DNA of 64,000 nucleotides from Chitinibacter tainanensis DSM 15459 (GTDB lineage Bacteria; Pseudomonadota; Gammaproteobacteria; Burkholderiales; Chitinibacteraceae). Numbering within the stretch: position 1 is the stretch's first letter; every line of letters starts with the position of its first letter. Under the pieces are notes generated by a model. The model was not told the DNA's origin. It did no database searches and saw only the letters and a program-made list of their open reading frames with translations. The stretch spans positions 114,209-178,208 of the forward strand of contig NZ_KE386951.1 in assembly GCF_000429785.1 (NCBI RefSeq). Direction: 5' to 3'. This document shows, piece after piece, positions 25,154 through 33,986 of this stretch. Made by a program: the position numbers and the translations under genes.

Positions 25154-25200
25154 AGCCCGAATTGCCATACGATGTTAGTCTAGGCATTTTCGCTAGGCGA

Positions 25201-25227
25201 AAAAAACCCGCTCGAGAGCGGGTTTTT
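25201..25227 (-). terminator. Bidirectional terminator, mainly for rpsT
   Basis: ACCCGCTC and GAGCGGGT form a GC-rich stem flanked by AAAAA on the left and TTTTT on the right, so it can work on both strands. It lies 15 bp beyond the rpsT stop codon. Confidence 0.9.
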
Positions 25228-25241
25228 CTACCGGCAAAAAC

Positions 25242-25505
25242 TTAGGCCATTGCTTTAACAGCAGCAGCCAGACGGCTCTTATGACGAGCAGCCTTGTTTT
25301 TGTGGAAGATTTTCTTGTCAGCGATACGGTCGATGGTGCTAACAGACTGTTGGTATACAGCAGCAGCAGCCGCTTTATCGCCAGCAGCGATCGCTTTCAG
25401 TACTTTCTTAACTGCAGTACGGAATTCAGAACGCTGAGAAGCGTTGTGCTCACGTGCTGCGGTGGCTTGACGGGCGCGTTTGCGAGCCTGTGCGGTATTT
25501 GCCAT
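25242..25505 (-). CDS. rpsT: 30S ribosomal protein S20
   Basis: 87 residues, Lys/Arg/Ala-rich three-helix protein that binds 16S rRNA in the small subunit. Family motifs: N-terminal [13 protein letters not shown], central [12 protein letters not shown], and C-terminal [24 protein letters not shown] element precedes the start. The gene is alone and divergent from murJ, an arrangement seen in many beta- and gammaproteobacteria. Confidence 0.98.
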   Translation of the reverse strand: MANTAQARKRARQATAAREHNASQRSEFRTAVKKVLKAIAAGDKAAAAAVYQQSVSTIDRIADKKIFHKNKAARHKSRLAAAVKAMA

Positions 25506-25671
25506 GGTGTAATGCTCCTAGTAGGTGTAACGGGTCTACTGCTTGGCCGGAGACACGGACTTTCGGCAGCACACACAACCCTAGAAAGCCGACGATTTTA
25601 TTCGTTCTTCACCTTCAGCGCAAGAGCAGCGTATCATGCGCGTCACATACCTATCAGGGGCTTTCTTCGCT

Positions 25672-27207
25672 ATGAATCTGCTCAAGGCTATGGCCGCCGT
25701 CAGCTCAATGACCTTGGTTTCCCGCGTGCTGGGCTTTGCTCGCGACGCCATCATGGCACGGATGTTCGGGGCTGGCATTGCCACCGATGCCTTTAATGTG
25801 GCCTTTCGCCTACCCAATTTATTGCGACGTATCTTCGCCGAGGGCGCATTCAGCCAAGCTTTCGTGCCTATACTGGCCGAATACAAGAATAAACAGGGCG
25901 ACGAGGCCGCGCGAGAATTCATCGCCGATGTCTCAGGAATGCTCACGCTGATCCTCAGCATCGTGACCATTCTGGGCATTTTGGCAGCGCCCTGGATCAT
26001 CACCCTGACCGCGCCGGGCTTTAGCCAGAATGCCGATAAATTTGCCCTGACCGTTGATCTGCTCAGGGTCACCTTTCCGTATATTTTGCTGATTTCGCTG
26101 TCGTCACTGGCCGGCGCAGTGCTCAACACCTGGAATAAATTCTCGATCCCGGCATTTGTACCCACGCTACTGAATATCTCGTTTATTGTTTTTGCGCTGT
26201 TTCTCGCGCCTTACTTTAATCCGCCGATTAAAGCCATGGCCTGGGCCTGCGTTGTGGGCGGCATCGCGCAGCTGGCGTACCAACTACCCCATCTGCGCAA
26301 AATCGGCATGCTCACCCGCCCCAAACTCAACTGGGACAATGTGGGTGTCTGGCGAGTGATGAAACAAATGGGGCCAGCGATTCTAGGCGTGTCGGTGAGC
26401 CAGATTTCGCTGATCATCAATACGATTTTTGCGTCTTTTCTGATTTCTGGCTCGGTGTCGTGGATGTACTACGCCGACCGCTTGATGGAATTCCCCACTG
26501 GCCTACTCGGCGTGGCGCTGGGCACGATTTTGCTGCCGTCCCTTTCCAAAACCTACGCCAGTAATGACACTGCCGAATATTCGCGCCTGCTTGACTGGGG
26601 TTTGCGTTTAGCACTGATGCTGGCGGTGCCTTCGGCGGTGGCGCTGGCACTGATTGCCGAACCGCTGACCGTGGCGATGTTCCAATACGGCAAATTCACG
26701 GCGCACGATGCCGCCATGACCCAGCAAGCACTCACCGCCTACGCCGTCGGTTTGGTCGGGCTGATTCTGATTAAAATTTTGGCGCCGGGCTTTTACGCCC
26801 GACAGAACATCAAAACCCCGGTCAAAATTGCGCTGTTCACCTTGTGTATTACTCAGGCGTTTAATCTGGTGCTAATTGGCCCGCTCAAACATGCCGGGCT
26901 GGCGTTGGCCATTAGCCTGGGCGCGCTCACCAATGCCGGCTTTCTGTTTTATAAATTGCGCAGCCAGCAGATATTTAGCCCGCAAGCCGGCTGGAGTAGC
27001 TTTTTACTCAAGCTCTTCATCGCCGTCACGATCATGGCCGCGGCCTTGCTGGCCACATTGCAATTTATGCCGCCGTGGGCCGACGGGCATATGGCCTGGC
27101 GCCTAGTGCGGCTGGCCGGATTGGTATCGGTCGGGATCGTGGCGTATTTTGCCACCTTGGGAGTACTGGGCTTTCGGCCACGCGATTTTTCCCGACGCAC
27201 GACTTAG
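25672..27207 (+). CDS. murJ: Lipid II flippase MurJ (MviN)
   Basis: 511 residues with about 14 membrane helices, MOP superfamily. It moves undecaprenyl-linked lipid II across the inner membrane for peptidoglycan synthesis. The N-terminus carries the family signature [18 protein letters not shown] and [27 protein letters not shown] in short succession (residues about 12-65). The essential Arg residues of the central cavity fall in these stretches. The ATG at 25672 aligns with family members; an ATG 36 bp upstream would add a tail of no known use. Confidence 0.96.
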   Translation: MNLLKAMAAVSSMTLVSRVLGFARDAIMARMFGAGIATDAFNVAFRLPNLLRRIFAEGAFSQAFVPILAEYKNKQGDEAAREFIADVSGMLTLILSIVTILGILAAPWIITLTAPGFSQNADKFALTVDLLRVTFPYILLISLSSLAGAVLNTWNKFSIPAFVPTLLNISFIVFALFLAPYFNPPIKAMAWACVVGGIAQLAYQLPHLRKIGMLTRPKLNWDNVGVWRVMKQMGPAILGVSVSQISLIINTIFASFLISGSVSWMYYADRLMEFPTGLLGVALGTILLPSLSKTYASNDTAEYSRLLDWGLRLALMLAVPSAVALALIAEPLTVAMFQYGKFTAHDAAMTQQALTAYAVGLVGLILIKILAPGFYARQNIKTPVKIALFTLCITQAFNLVLIGPLKHAGLALAISLGALTNAGFLFYKLRSQQIFSPQAGWSSFLLKLFIAVTIMAAALLATLQFMPPWADGHMAWRLVRLAGLVSVGIVAYFATLGVLGFRPRDFSRRTT

Positions 27208-27284
27208 ATCAATACCGATCGGCACAAGATCACCGCGCGGCCAGCAGGCTTCGTGCTAAAATCTTGCCCTTGCCGAGTTACCTG

Positions 27285-27300
27285 TGGTGCGGCAGCACCA
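27285..27300 (+). promoter_or_regulatory. Short hairpin in the aminotransferase leader
   Basis: TGGTGC (27285-27290) pairs with GCACCA (27295-27300) across a 4-base loop, about 30 bp before the aminotransferase start. Function unknown; no T-run follows. Confidence 0.35.
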
Positions 27301-27331
27301 AATACCCTCTCTGTAGCCAATGGAGCAAAGC

Positions 27332-28534
27332 ATGACTGCCTCGATTTTTGCCAATGTTGAAATGGCCCCACGCGACCCGATTCTGGGTCTGAATGAAGCG
27401 TATAACGCCGATACCCGCGGCACCAAAGTGAACCTGGGTGTAGGGGTGTACTACAACGACGAAGGCAAAATTCCTCTGCTGGCAGCTGTGAAAGAAGCGG
27501 AAAAAGCCCGTCTAGCCGCTCAGCCACCACGTGGCTACCAAGCCATCGAAGGCAACCCAGCTTACAACGCGGGCGTGCAAAACCTGTTGTTCGGCGCGGA
27601 TAGCGAATTGATCGCGGCTGGTCGCGTAGTGACAGCTCAAGCTTTGGGCGGCACAGGCGCACTGAAAATTGGTGGCGACTTCCTGCAACGTCTGAATCCA
27701 AATGCGACCGTTTACATCAGCAACCCAAGCTGGGAAAACCACCGCGCGATTTTTGAGTCAGCGGGTTTCAAAGTAGGCGACTATCCATACTACGACGCGA
27801 CCACTCGCGGCGTTGATTTCGCAGCGATGAAGGCGTTTCTGCTAACTCTGGAAGCGGGCTCGATCATCATCTTGCACGCTTGCTGCCACAACCCAACCGG
27901 CGCGGACATGTCTGATGCACAATGGGGCGAAGTGGTTGAAGCGTGTCGCGAGCGCGGCTTGGTACCATTCCTCGACATGGCTTACCAAGGTTTCGCGGAA
28001 GGCATCGACGCTGACTCTGTGGCGGTAAAAGCTTTCGCCGCGTCTGGCCTGCAATTCTTTATCTCTAGCTCATTCTCGAAAAGCTTCTCTTTGTACGGCG
28101 AGCGCGTGGGTGCGTTGTCGATCATCACTTCAAACAAAGAAGAATCTGGCCGCGTATTGAGCCAACTGAAACGCGTAATCCGCACCAACTACTCTAACCC
28201 ACCGATCCACGGCGGTGCGGTTGTGGCTGCCGTTTTGGGCAGCGCAGAATTGCGCGCGATGTGGGAAGAAGAACTCGGCGGCATGCGCGTACGTATCCGC
28301 GCAATGCGCTCTGGCTTGGTGGAAAAACTGGCGGCACGCGGCGTAGCGCAAGATTTCTCGTTTGTAACGCAACAGCGCGGCATGTTCTCGTACACCGGCC
28401 TGACTGCCGAGCAAGTTGAAAAACTGCGCGCTGAATACGGCATCTACGCCGTTTCAACTGGCCGTATCTGCTTGGCTGCGTTGAACAACAACAACATCGA
28501 TTACGTGGCTGACTCAATCGCCAAAGTATTGTAA
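27332..28534 (+). CDS. Aromatic/aspartate aminotransferase (TyrB/AspC type)
   Basis: 400 residues, class I PLP-dependent aminotransferase. The PLP-binding Lys250 lies in SSSFSKSFSLYGERVG; other family marks are GVGVYYNDEG near the start, LHACCHNPTGAD, and the C-terminal substrate Arg in STGRICLAALN. It exchanges amino groups between aspartate or aromatic amino acids and 2-oxoglutarate. TyrB and AspC cannot be told apart with certainty from this reading. ATG 27332 is chosen because GGAGCAAAG precedes it; ATG 27320 overlaps that site. Codon use is noticeably more A/T-ending than in neighbouring genes, consistent with high expression. Confidence 0.9.
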   Translation: MTASIFANVEMAPRDPILGLNEAYNADTRGTKVNLGVGVYYNDEGKIPLLAAVKEAEKARLAAQPPRGYQAIEGNPAYNAGVQNLLFGADSELIAAGRVVTAQALGGTGALKIGGDFLQRLNPNATVYISNPSWENHRAIFESAGFKVGDYPYYDATTRGVDFAAMKAFLLTLEAGSIIILHACCHNPTGADMSDAQWGEVVEACRERGLVPFLDMAYQGFAEGIDADSVAVKAFAASGLQFFISSSFSKSFSLYGERVGALSIITSNKEESGRVLSQLKRVIRTNYSNPPIHGGAVVAAVLGSAELRAMWEEELGGMRVRIRAMRSGLVEKLAARGVAQDFSFVTQQRGMFSYTGLTAEQVEKLRAEYGIYAVSTGRICLAALNNNNIDYVADSIAKVL

Positions 28535-28572
28535 TCTGCCGCGGGCTACTCGCTGCAGTGGGAGCCTCGGAT

Positions 28573-28602
28573 AAAAAAAGCCTGCGCATGCGCAGGCTTT
28601 TT
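28573..28602. terminator. Bidirectional terminator between aminotransferase and HD-GYP genes
   Basis: AAGCCTGCGC and GCGCAGGCTT form the stem around an AT centre, with a run of A on the left and T on the right. It serves both convergent genes. Confidence 0.92.
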
Positions 28603-28619
28603 GTTTGGCTCGCACCGCC

Positions 28620-31535
28620 TTAAGCAGGCATATATTGCTGAATATCCACCTCATCAATCTGCTCGGCCTGCATAAAGCGCTCGGCATATTGTCGATAAAT
28701 ACCTTCCTGCAAAAACAGCGCAAAAAGCTCGGCATCGATATGCTGATCTTTGACCATAAAGCTCATGATCTTAAGCGCCTCGGAAAGGGTTTTACCTTTT
28801 TTATACGGCCGATCTACCGCAGTGAGTGCCTCGAAAATATCGGCAATCGCCATCATGCGCGCCGGCACGCTCATCTCTTCGCGGCGGAGGCGCTTTGGAT
28901 AACCCGTACCATCCATTTTCTCGTGGTGACCACCGGCGATTTCCGGCACTTGCCGCAAATGCCGTGGGAACGGCAGCTTTTCCAGCATGATGATGGTTTG
29001 AATAATGTGCTCATTGATCTTGTAGCGTTCTTCCGCGGACAGCGTGCCACGGGCCACGCTGAGATTGTAGAGTTCACCTCGGTTATACAAAGCTTCGGGC
29101 ACATTCACTTTAAAGCCCCACGGATTGTCCGCCGCCAGCTGCTCGCGCGCACCGCGCTCAATCAAATGCTCAGGGCGATCCGCCAGTAAGGGCTCCAGTA
29201 CCGGTAAAGCTGGCTCTGGGCTGCGCGCTTTACGCTGTTTTTCTTCATGCGCGATACCGATGCGATCCGATAGCGTCCGCCGCCAGGTGTGCTGGGCAAT
29301 CTGCTGCAAGCGCGTGATTTTTTCAGGCGCCATAAATTCTCCACCCTCATTACAGGCAGCCACAAACGCAAAATCATCATCCAGCGAAGCCAATTGCACA
29401 GCCAGCTCGGCCTGCAACGCCGATACATCACCGCCTGTAGCAACGGCCTGCCAGTAGGCCAGTTCGGCATCGCGCTTGAGTACCTCAAACCGCATCCGCA
29501 CTTCATGAATCCGGTCGTACAGTGTTTCTAGCTTGGTGGCTTTATCCACCACGTATTCAGGGGTGGTTACCTTCCCGCAATCATGCAGCCACGCCGCGAT
29601 ATGCAACTCCTCCCACTGCGCCTCACTCAAACTAAAGCCTGCAAATGGCCCTTGCGTTTGCCGCTCTGCGGCGCGCGCCAGCATCTTGGTTAATTCCGGC
29701 ACTCGCTGGCAATGCCCACCGGTATAGGGGCTCTTGGCATCAATCGCGCCAGCAATCAATTGAATAAAAGCTTCGAGCAAGGTTTTTTGCTCATTAATCA
29801 AGCGCTGAGTATCTACAGCCACCGCAGCAGTGGAGGCGATGGTTTCCACAAAGGCCAGCAATTCAGCCGAAGGCCGTTTGGCCTCGTCCAGCACCAAGGC
29901 CAATACCCCCACCAAAGCCCCATCCCGATTGCGCAAAGGCAATGTAAGCTGGGTTAATTCACGCTCAGCGGCCGGTAAGAGTGGGAAATCCTGCGTAAAT
30001 TGGGCGGGCGACAAGCGACGCAGGGTCTCGCCTTCACGCAAAGCGCTGGCCACGGCATGCTCACTGGCCAGTGCAATCAACTGCGCCCGCTCATCGGCTG
30101 GTTGCGCCGGCCCTTGCCAGAAATATTGTGCAGCCTCCAGTGCCTCACCATCGGCGCTGGTAATAAAGATCACCCCGCCCTCCGCCAAGCTCACCGCCCC
30201 CAATTCATTCAGGATGCGTGCCAACAATTGCCCAAAATTACGCTCGCTCGCCAGCGCCTGTGAGAGCGACATAAAGCGATGAATCGTTTGCTTCATACTG
30301 CCTAAACCATCAGCCAAGCGGGCTATCTCGCGGATATTACTGCGCACATGCAGCGGCTCATCAAACTGAAACTGCTCGATTTTTTGTACTTCATCGCTCA
30401 GCGCATTAATCGGCCGTGATGCTTTGTGCGATAGCCAGATGGCCATCAACACCCCAAAAGCGAGCAAACCCAAAGAGACGAGAATCCCGCGGTTGCGCTC
30501 ATTTACCGCCTCGGCCATTAATTCGGCATGGGGCGTGGCCATGGCCAGCGTCATGGCCGGCATGCCCGGCAAACGCAGGGGCTGCACCATACCCTCCCAC
30601 TGCTCCCCCTGCCCATTGGCAAACGTACTGGCCGAGCCGGCATGCCCGGTCTGTTGCCCCATCAGATTGAGGAGCACATTAGGGTCATAGTGGCTCAGCT
30701 CGGGTAAGCGCCACTGCCCGTCGCTACCCCGAGTGAGCTCTGGCACACCCTTTTGTGAAGCCAACACGCGCTGCTGACTATCAAGCAGCGCTAGCCGCGT
30801 ATCCGGCGTGATTTTATGCCGCAGCAGGAAAGTATTGATGCGCTCCAGCCGCACATCACTCCCCACCACCGCCTTGTGATTGGCTGCTAAACGCGAAAAG
30901 GTGATCCCCGTCTGGCCGCTACTGGCAAAGAAATACGGCGCGGTTACTTTTAAAGTCTGCGGCTGCCCATGCACCCGGTACCAATCCCGCAAGCGGGGAT
31001 CAAAGCGATAGCGCTCATCCACCCGTTGCTCTAGCAGATTCAAATCCTGATCAAAAAATAAATACTCGCCGCGCAGCTGACCTTGCGGATAAGTAATACT
31101 TTGCACAATCCATTCGGTGCCTACAGGCGGCTGGAAACGCTGTTGCAACACCTTATTTTGGCCATAGGTGCGCACCATGAAAAAATCACCCGTGTCATAG
31201 CCGATATACTGCGCCGTAAGGATGGGATTGTGCCGCAGCGAGGCCACCAGATAGGGCAAAGCCTGCAAACGCTCATCCAGCGTTCGGGCACGCATCAGCT
31301 CGTGCTGTGCCATTAACTCACTGCTGCGCGCACCACTGTGATAAATCTCGCGTATTTCTTCCGTCGCCGATTCAACCGCCAGCCGGAACTGCTGATCGGC
31401 CGTTTGTTTCAGCATGCGCGTGGTGGTTTGATATTGCTGCCAGCTACTAAGCAAAGCAAAACTGAGCAACAAGCCCACAAACAAATACGAGATATGAATA
31501 TAAAACGGTACCTGTGTTGCTCGAGCCTGTGACAT
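28620..31535 (-). CDS. Membrane receptor with HAMP, GAF and HD-GYP output (c-di-GMP phosphodiesterase)
   Basis: 971 residues. N-terminal membrane helix (about 15-35), a large periplasmic Cache-like sensor (about 36-340), second helix (about 350-370, ILVSLGLLAFGVLMAIWL), HAMP (about 372-430), a GAF-like domain (about 445-585) and an HD-GYP domain (about 600-960). The HD pair is His651-Asp652 (LHDCGK) and the signature is HHEKMDGTGYP with GYP at 878-880, followed by DIFEALTAVDRPYK. It should hydrolyse cyclic-di-GMP in response to an external ligand. The HD-GYP domain contains an inserted stretch (about 660-760) rich in Glu and Ala. AGGAG lies 7 bp before the ATG at 31535. Confidence 0.93.
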   Translation of the reverse strand: MSQARATQVPFYIHISYLFVGLLLSFALLSSWQQYQTTTRMLKQTADQQFRLAVESATEEIREIYHSGARSSELMAQHELMRARTLDERLQALPYLVASLRHNPILTAQYIGYDTGDFFMVRTYGQNKVLQQRFQPPVGTEWIVQSITYPQGQLRGEYLFFDQDLNLLEQRVDERYRFDPRLRDWYRVHGQPQTLKVTAPYFFASSGQTGITFSRLAANHKAVVGSDVRLERINTFLLRHKITPDTRLALLDSQQRVLASQKGVPELTRGSDGQWRLPELSHYDPNVLLNLMGQQTGHAGSASTFANGQGEQWEGMVQPLRLPGMPAMTLAMATPHAELMAEAVNERNRGILVSLGLLAFGVLMAIWLSHKASRPINALSDEVQKIEQFQFDEPLHVRSNIREIARLADGLGSMKQTIHRFMSLSQALASERNFGQLLARILNELGAVSLAEGGVIFITSADGEALEAAQYFWQGPAQPADERAQLIALASEHAVASALREGETLRRLSPAQFTQDFPLLPAAERELTQLTLPLRNRDGALVGVLALVLDEAKRPSAELLAFVETIASTAAVAVDTQRLINEQKTLLEAFIQLIAGAIDAKSPYTGGHCQRVPELTKMLARAAERQTQGPFAGFSLSEAQWEELHIAAWLHDCGKVTTPEYVVDKATKLETLYDRIHEVRMRFEVLKRDAELAYWQAVATGGDVSALQAELAVQLASLDDDFAFVAACNEGGEFMAPEKITRLQQIAQHTWRRTLSDRIGIAHEEKQRKARSPEPALPVLEPLLADRPEHLIERGAREQLAADNPWGFKVNVPEALYNRGELYNLSVARGTLSAEERYKINEHIIQTIIMLEKLPFPRHLRQVPEIAGGHHEKMDGTGYPKRLRREEMSVPARMMAIADIFEALTAVDRPYKKGKTLSEALKIMSFMVKDQHIDAELFALFLQEGIYRQYAERFMQAEQIDEVDIQQYMPA

Positions 31536-31587
31536 CAGCGACTCCTGAGTGGGGACAGCCCACCAAACACGCATCATCTAAACCTGG

Positions 31588-31636
31588 GGGTATATACCCA
31601 AAGGCATTAAATTTCTTAGCTTTTGAGCATATACCT
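31588..31636. repeat. 49-bp palindromic repeat, copy 7
   Basis: Begins GGGTATATACCC, so the left end carries a small palindrome of its own, and ends ATACCT. Inner arms pair as CAAAGGC against GCTTTTG and AAATTTC around the centre. It lies between two minus-strand genes; its right end overlaps the TAG stop of the upstream gene (31635-31637). Confidence 0.7.
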
Positions 31637-32174
31637 ACTGCTTTTTAGCCTTTTGCAGACACTCGCGCCACTTGCTCGCCGTCGCGGTAGAATTGCCATC
31701 CATGGTGCAGTCACCCGTTTTGAGCCGCAGGTAATTCAAGCCTTGATCTTCTCCCTGCGCCGCGGCCTCATGCCCGCCAGCTTCCGGCGCCGCCTCTTTA
31801 TGACTTTCCTGCTGGCGCTCGTATTTTTCCACTTTGCTTTCCAGCTCGTGAATATGATCGGACTTTGCCCGCAATTCGAGCTTCATTGCTTTGATTTCTT
31901 CCTGCAGCCCTTCGCGCTCATGCACCATGGTCTCGACGCTTTCTTTGAGTTTGTCGATTTGCTCAAGATAGAATTTTTTCTCGAAATGCCGCTTACTCAT
32001 GCCAATGGCTATGCCACCCAGCAAAAACACCACCAAGAGTAGAAACGCAAACACGCCGATCAAATGCATGCGGTATTTGAGCAGCAATGGTGGCTCAGGG
32101 CTGGCTGGCGCTGCCTCAGAGGGGTGAGCAGATGAAGATTCAGCCGGAGCGGGGGCCGCAGCGGGATCAGACAT
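31635..32174 (-). CDS. Single-pass membrane protein with cytoplasm/periplasm coiled coil, unknown function
   Basis: 179 residues. A Pro/Ala/Ser-rich N-terminal tail (about 1-30), one membrane helix (HLIGVFAFLLLVVFLLGGIAI), a charged coiled coil (about 60-125, EQIDKLKESVETMVHERE and RAKSDHIHELESKVEKYE) and a Cys-containing C-terminal segment (TGDCTMDGN, WRECLQKAKK) whose two Cys could form a disulfide. I do not recognise a family. Upstream of the HD-GYP receptor on the same strand (100 bp gap with a palindrome between), so a functional link is possible. GGAG precedes the ATG at 32174. Confidence 0.65.
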   Translation of the reverse strand: MSDPAAAPAPAESSSAHPSEAAPASPEPPLLLKYRMHLIGVFAFLLLVVFLLGGIAIGMSKRHFEKKFYLEQIDKLKESVETMVHEREGLQEEIKAMKLELRAKSDHIHELESKVEKYERQQESHKEAAPEAGGHEAAAQGEDQGLNYLRLKTGDCTMDGNSTATASKWRECLQKAKKQ

Positions 32175-32284
32175 GCACAAGACTCCAAACAGATAGAAAT
32201 CTTAATAAGCATAATCTGCCGATCAGGAAAGCTCCATGTCGATACACGGGCTGTGGTGCGGTACAAACGCACTTGGCGCAGAAA

Positions 32285-32313
32285 AGAAAAAAGCCAGCGA
32301 CTAGCGCTGGCTT
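32285..32313 (-). terminator. Terminator of the tRNA-Asn transcript
   Basis: On the minus strand AAGCCAGCG/CGCTGGCTT (32291-32299 with 32305-32313) forms a 9-bp stem with a 5-base loop, followed by a T-run (plus-strand A-run 32285-32292). It lies just after the second tRNA gene. Confidence 0.88.
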
Positions 32314-32319
32314 TTAGTT

Positions 32320-32395
32320 TGGCTCCCCGACCTGGGCTCGAACCAGGGACACACGGATTAACAGTCCGTTGCTCTACCGACTGAGCTATCGGGGA
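32320..32395 (-). tRNA. tRNA-Asn (anticodon GTT), distal copy
   Basis: 76 nt including an encoded CCA (32320-32322). Acceptor TCCCCGA pairs with TCGGGGA, anticodon loop CTGTTAA with GTT, and the T-arm has GGTTCGAGCC. Identical to the proximal copy. Transcribed from the shared promoter at 32549-32577. Confidence 0.97.
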
Positions 32396-32457
32396 ATTGA
32401 TCTTTACAATCAATTGCTTTAAGTTGCTGAAATTCACAACTTAAATTCGGTATTTTT

Positions 32458-32533
32458 TGGCTCCCCGACCTGGGCTCGAACCAGGGACACACGGATTAAC
32501 AGTCCGTTGCTCTACCGACTGAGCTATCGGGGA
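32458..32533 (-). tRNA. tRNA-Asn (anticodon GTT), proximal copy
   Basis: 76 nt with encoded CCA, identical in sequence to the copy at 32320-32395 and separated from it by a 62-bp AT-rich spacer. First gene after the promoter. Confidence 0.97.
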
Positions 32534-32548
32534 ATCGGTATGGGGCGT

Positions 32549-32577
32549 ATAATAGTGACCCCCGACGGATTAGTCAA
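32549..32577 (-). promoter_or_regulatory. Strong sigma-70 promoter of the tRNA-Asn operon
   Basis: On the minus strand the -35 is TTGACT (32572-32577) and the -10 is TATTAT (32549-32554), with a 17-bp spacer. A C-rich discriminator (ACGCCCC) follows, the pattern of stable-RNA promoters under stringent control. Confidence 0.88.
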
Positions 32578-32614
32578 GAAAAACCGTATAAATTTATCGA
32601 CCAAAGCGAACCCA

Positions 32615-33895
32615 ATGGCTAAAAATTTTCTGCTTGGGCTGGCCATCACTGGCGGCATTGTGGCTTCTGCGCCACTGATTTTTCCCTACAGCCTGTTCAA
32701 AACCGACATTGAATCAAAGCTTTCTGCGCTCACCAACACCAAAGCCAGCATCAGTGAGATCAGTTTTCATTACAGCCCGAAACCTGAGTTTCATCTGCAA
32801 AATGTCATCCTCGATCAGGCGGAAATCGCCCAGATTGGCACCATTGCGGTTCCGGTCACCTTCAATAATCTACTCAACTGGCAAAGTAATTTGCGCGATG
32901 TGCGCCTAGAGCGCGCCAATTTTTCGCGCACTTTCGCGCTTGAGCTGCCTAAACGGCTGCAACCGCAGGGGGCCGAAGGCCTGCGCATCGCCAAAGTCGA
33001 CCTACTACAAACCACCGTGCAGTTAGATAAACAGCAGGTTGGGCCAGTGGATGGCATGTTGCGCTTTAAAGCAGATGGCCGGATTGACGATCTGGTCGTC
33101 ACCACCGCCGATGGCTTGGCTGAGCTACAAGTGCAGCCGGCCGATGGCGAACAATTTAAAGTGCAATTTAATGCCAAAGGCTGGACCCTGCCGCTGGGCC
33201 ACCCGGTGAAGTTTGAATACTTAAAACTGATTGGCCTCGCCAACGCCCAAGGGATTGATATTGCCGACATCCGTGCGGATCTCTACAACGGACTCGTCAC
33301 CGGTAATGCCAAGCTGGATTGGAGTAATGGCTGGCAACTAGCTGGGCAGCTCTTTGGCAAGAATATTCAGGCCGAGCCACTGATTCAGGTCTTTAGCCCG
33401 ATTACCCGCAGCAGCGGCCGCCTGAATGCCGAGGCCAACTTCCGCTATCAGGGCAGCGGCTATAGCGATCTATTCAAAACACCGCAGATTAATGCCCGCT
33501 TTGTGCTGGTGGACGGGATGCTGAGTAATTTTGATCTGGTAACCCCGCTGAAAAGCCAGAGCCCAACTGTACAAAGCCGTGGCGGCCAAACCAACTTTAA
33601 TACCCTTTCGGGCAATCTGGCCGTGAATGGCAGCGCCGTGCGCCTCAGTGGCGTCACCCTTGATGCGGGTAAATTCCGCTCGCGCGGCGAAATTCTGATC
33701 CGCGATGGCAAATTGGCCGGCAATGTGGCCTCGCAATTGGCCGCCGGCGCAATTACCGTGAGCAATCAGCTGCAGGTGAGCGGCGCACTGGGCGCGCCGG
33801 AGCTACGCAGTGGCGGCGCCTACCGCCCCGGCACGGTGGTACCCAATAATGGTGAAAGCAAACCCGCCAGCGAATCTGCCAGCGACATCCAGTAA
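32615..33895 (+). CDS. AsmA-like envelope protein
   Basis: 426 residues. N-terminal membrane anchor (FLLGLAITGGIVASAPLIF), then a repetitive beta-rich body with the family pattern of short membrane-lipid-transfer type strands (VDGMLRFKADGRID, INARFVLVDGMLSNFDLV, LDAGKFRSRGEILIRDGKL). AsmA-family proteins are inner-membrane anchored, span the periplasm and influence outer-membrane lipid supply. At 426 residues it is shorter than classical AsmA. The start at 32615 is taken because earlier in-frame starts fall inside the tRNA gene and its promoter. No clear Shine-Dalgarno was seen. A terminator-like hairpin follows. Confidence 0.78.
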   Translation: MAKNFLLGLAITGGIVASAPLIFPYSLFKTDIESKLSALTNTKASISEISFHYSPKPEFHLQNVILDQAEIAQIGTIAVPVTFNNLLNWQSNLRDVRLERANFSRTFALELPKRLQPQGAEGLRIAKVDLLQTTVQLDKQQVGPVDGMLRFKADGRIDDLVVTTADGLAELQVQPADGEQFKVQFNAKGWTLPLGHPVKFEYLKLIGLANAQGIDIADIRADLYNGLVTGNAKLDWSNGWQLAGQLFGKNIQAEPLIQVFSPITRSSGRLNAEANFRYQGSGYSDLFKTPQINARFVLVDGMLSNFDLVTPLKSQSPTVQSRGGQTNFNTLSGNLAVNGSAVRLSGVTLDAGKFRSRGEILIRDGKLAGNVASQLAAGAITVSNQLQVSGALGAPELRSGGAYRPGTVVPNNGESKPASESASDIQ

Positions 33896-33903
33896 GCCTC
33901 AGC

Positions 33904-33930
33904 CACGCCCCGCTCGCCGGGGCGTGTTAA
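33904..33930 (+). terminator. Terminator-like hairpin after the AsmA-like gene
   Basis: CACGCCCCG (33904-33912) pairs with CGGGGCGTG (33918-33926) across CTCGC. The T-run is poor (TTAATAT), so termination may be partial. Confidence 0.65.
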
Positions 33931-33986
33931 TATCCGCCATCATCCCCATCTATATATCTTTGACTGATTACCCACAGGATTGACCC

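Noticed and set aside
27259-27307. ATACCC near the aminotransferase leader as a possible repeat end
   Set aside because: The position 49 bp to the left does not read GGGTAT or a close variant.
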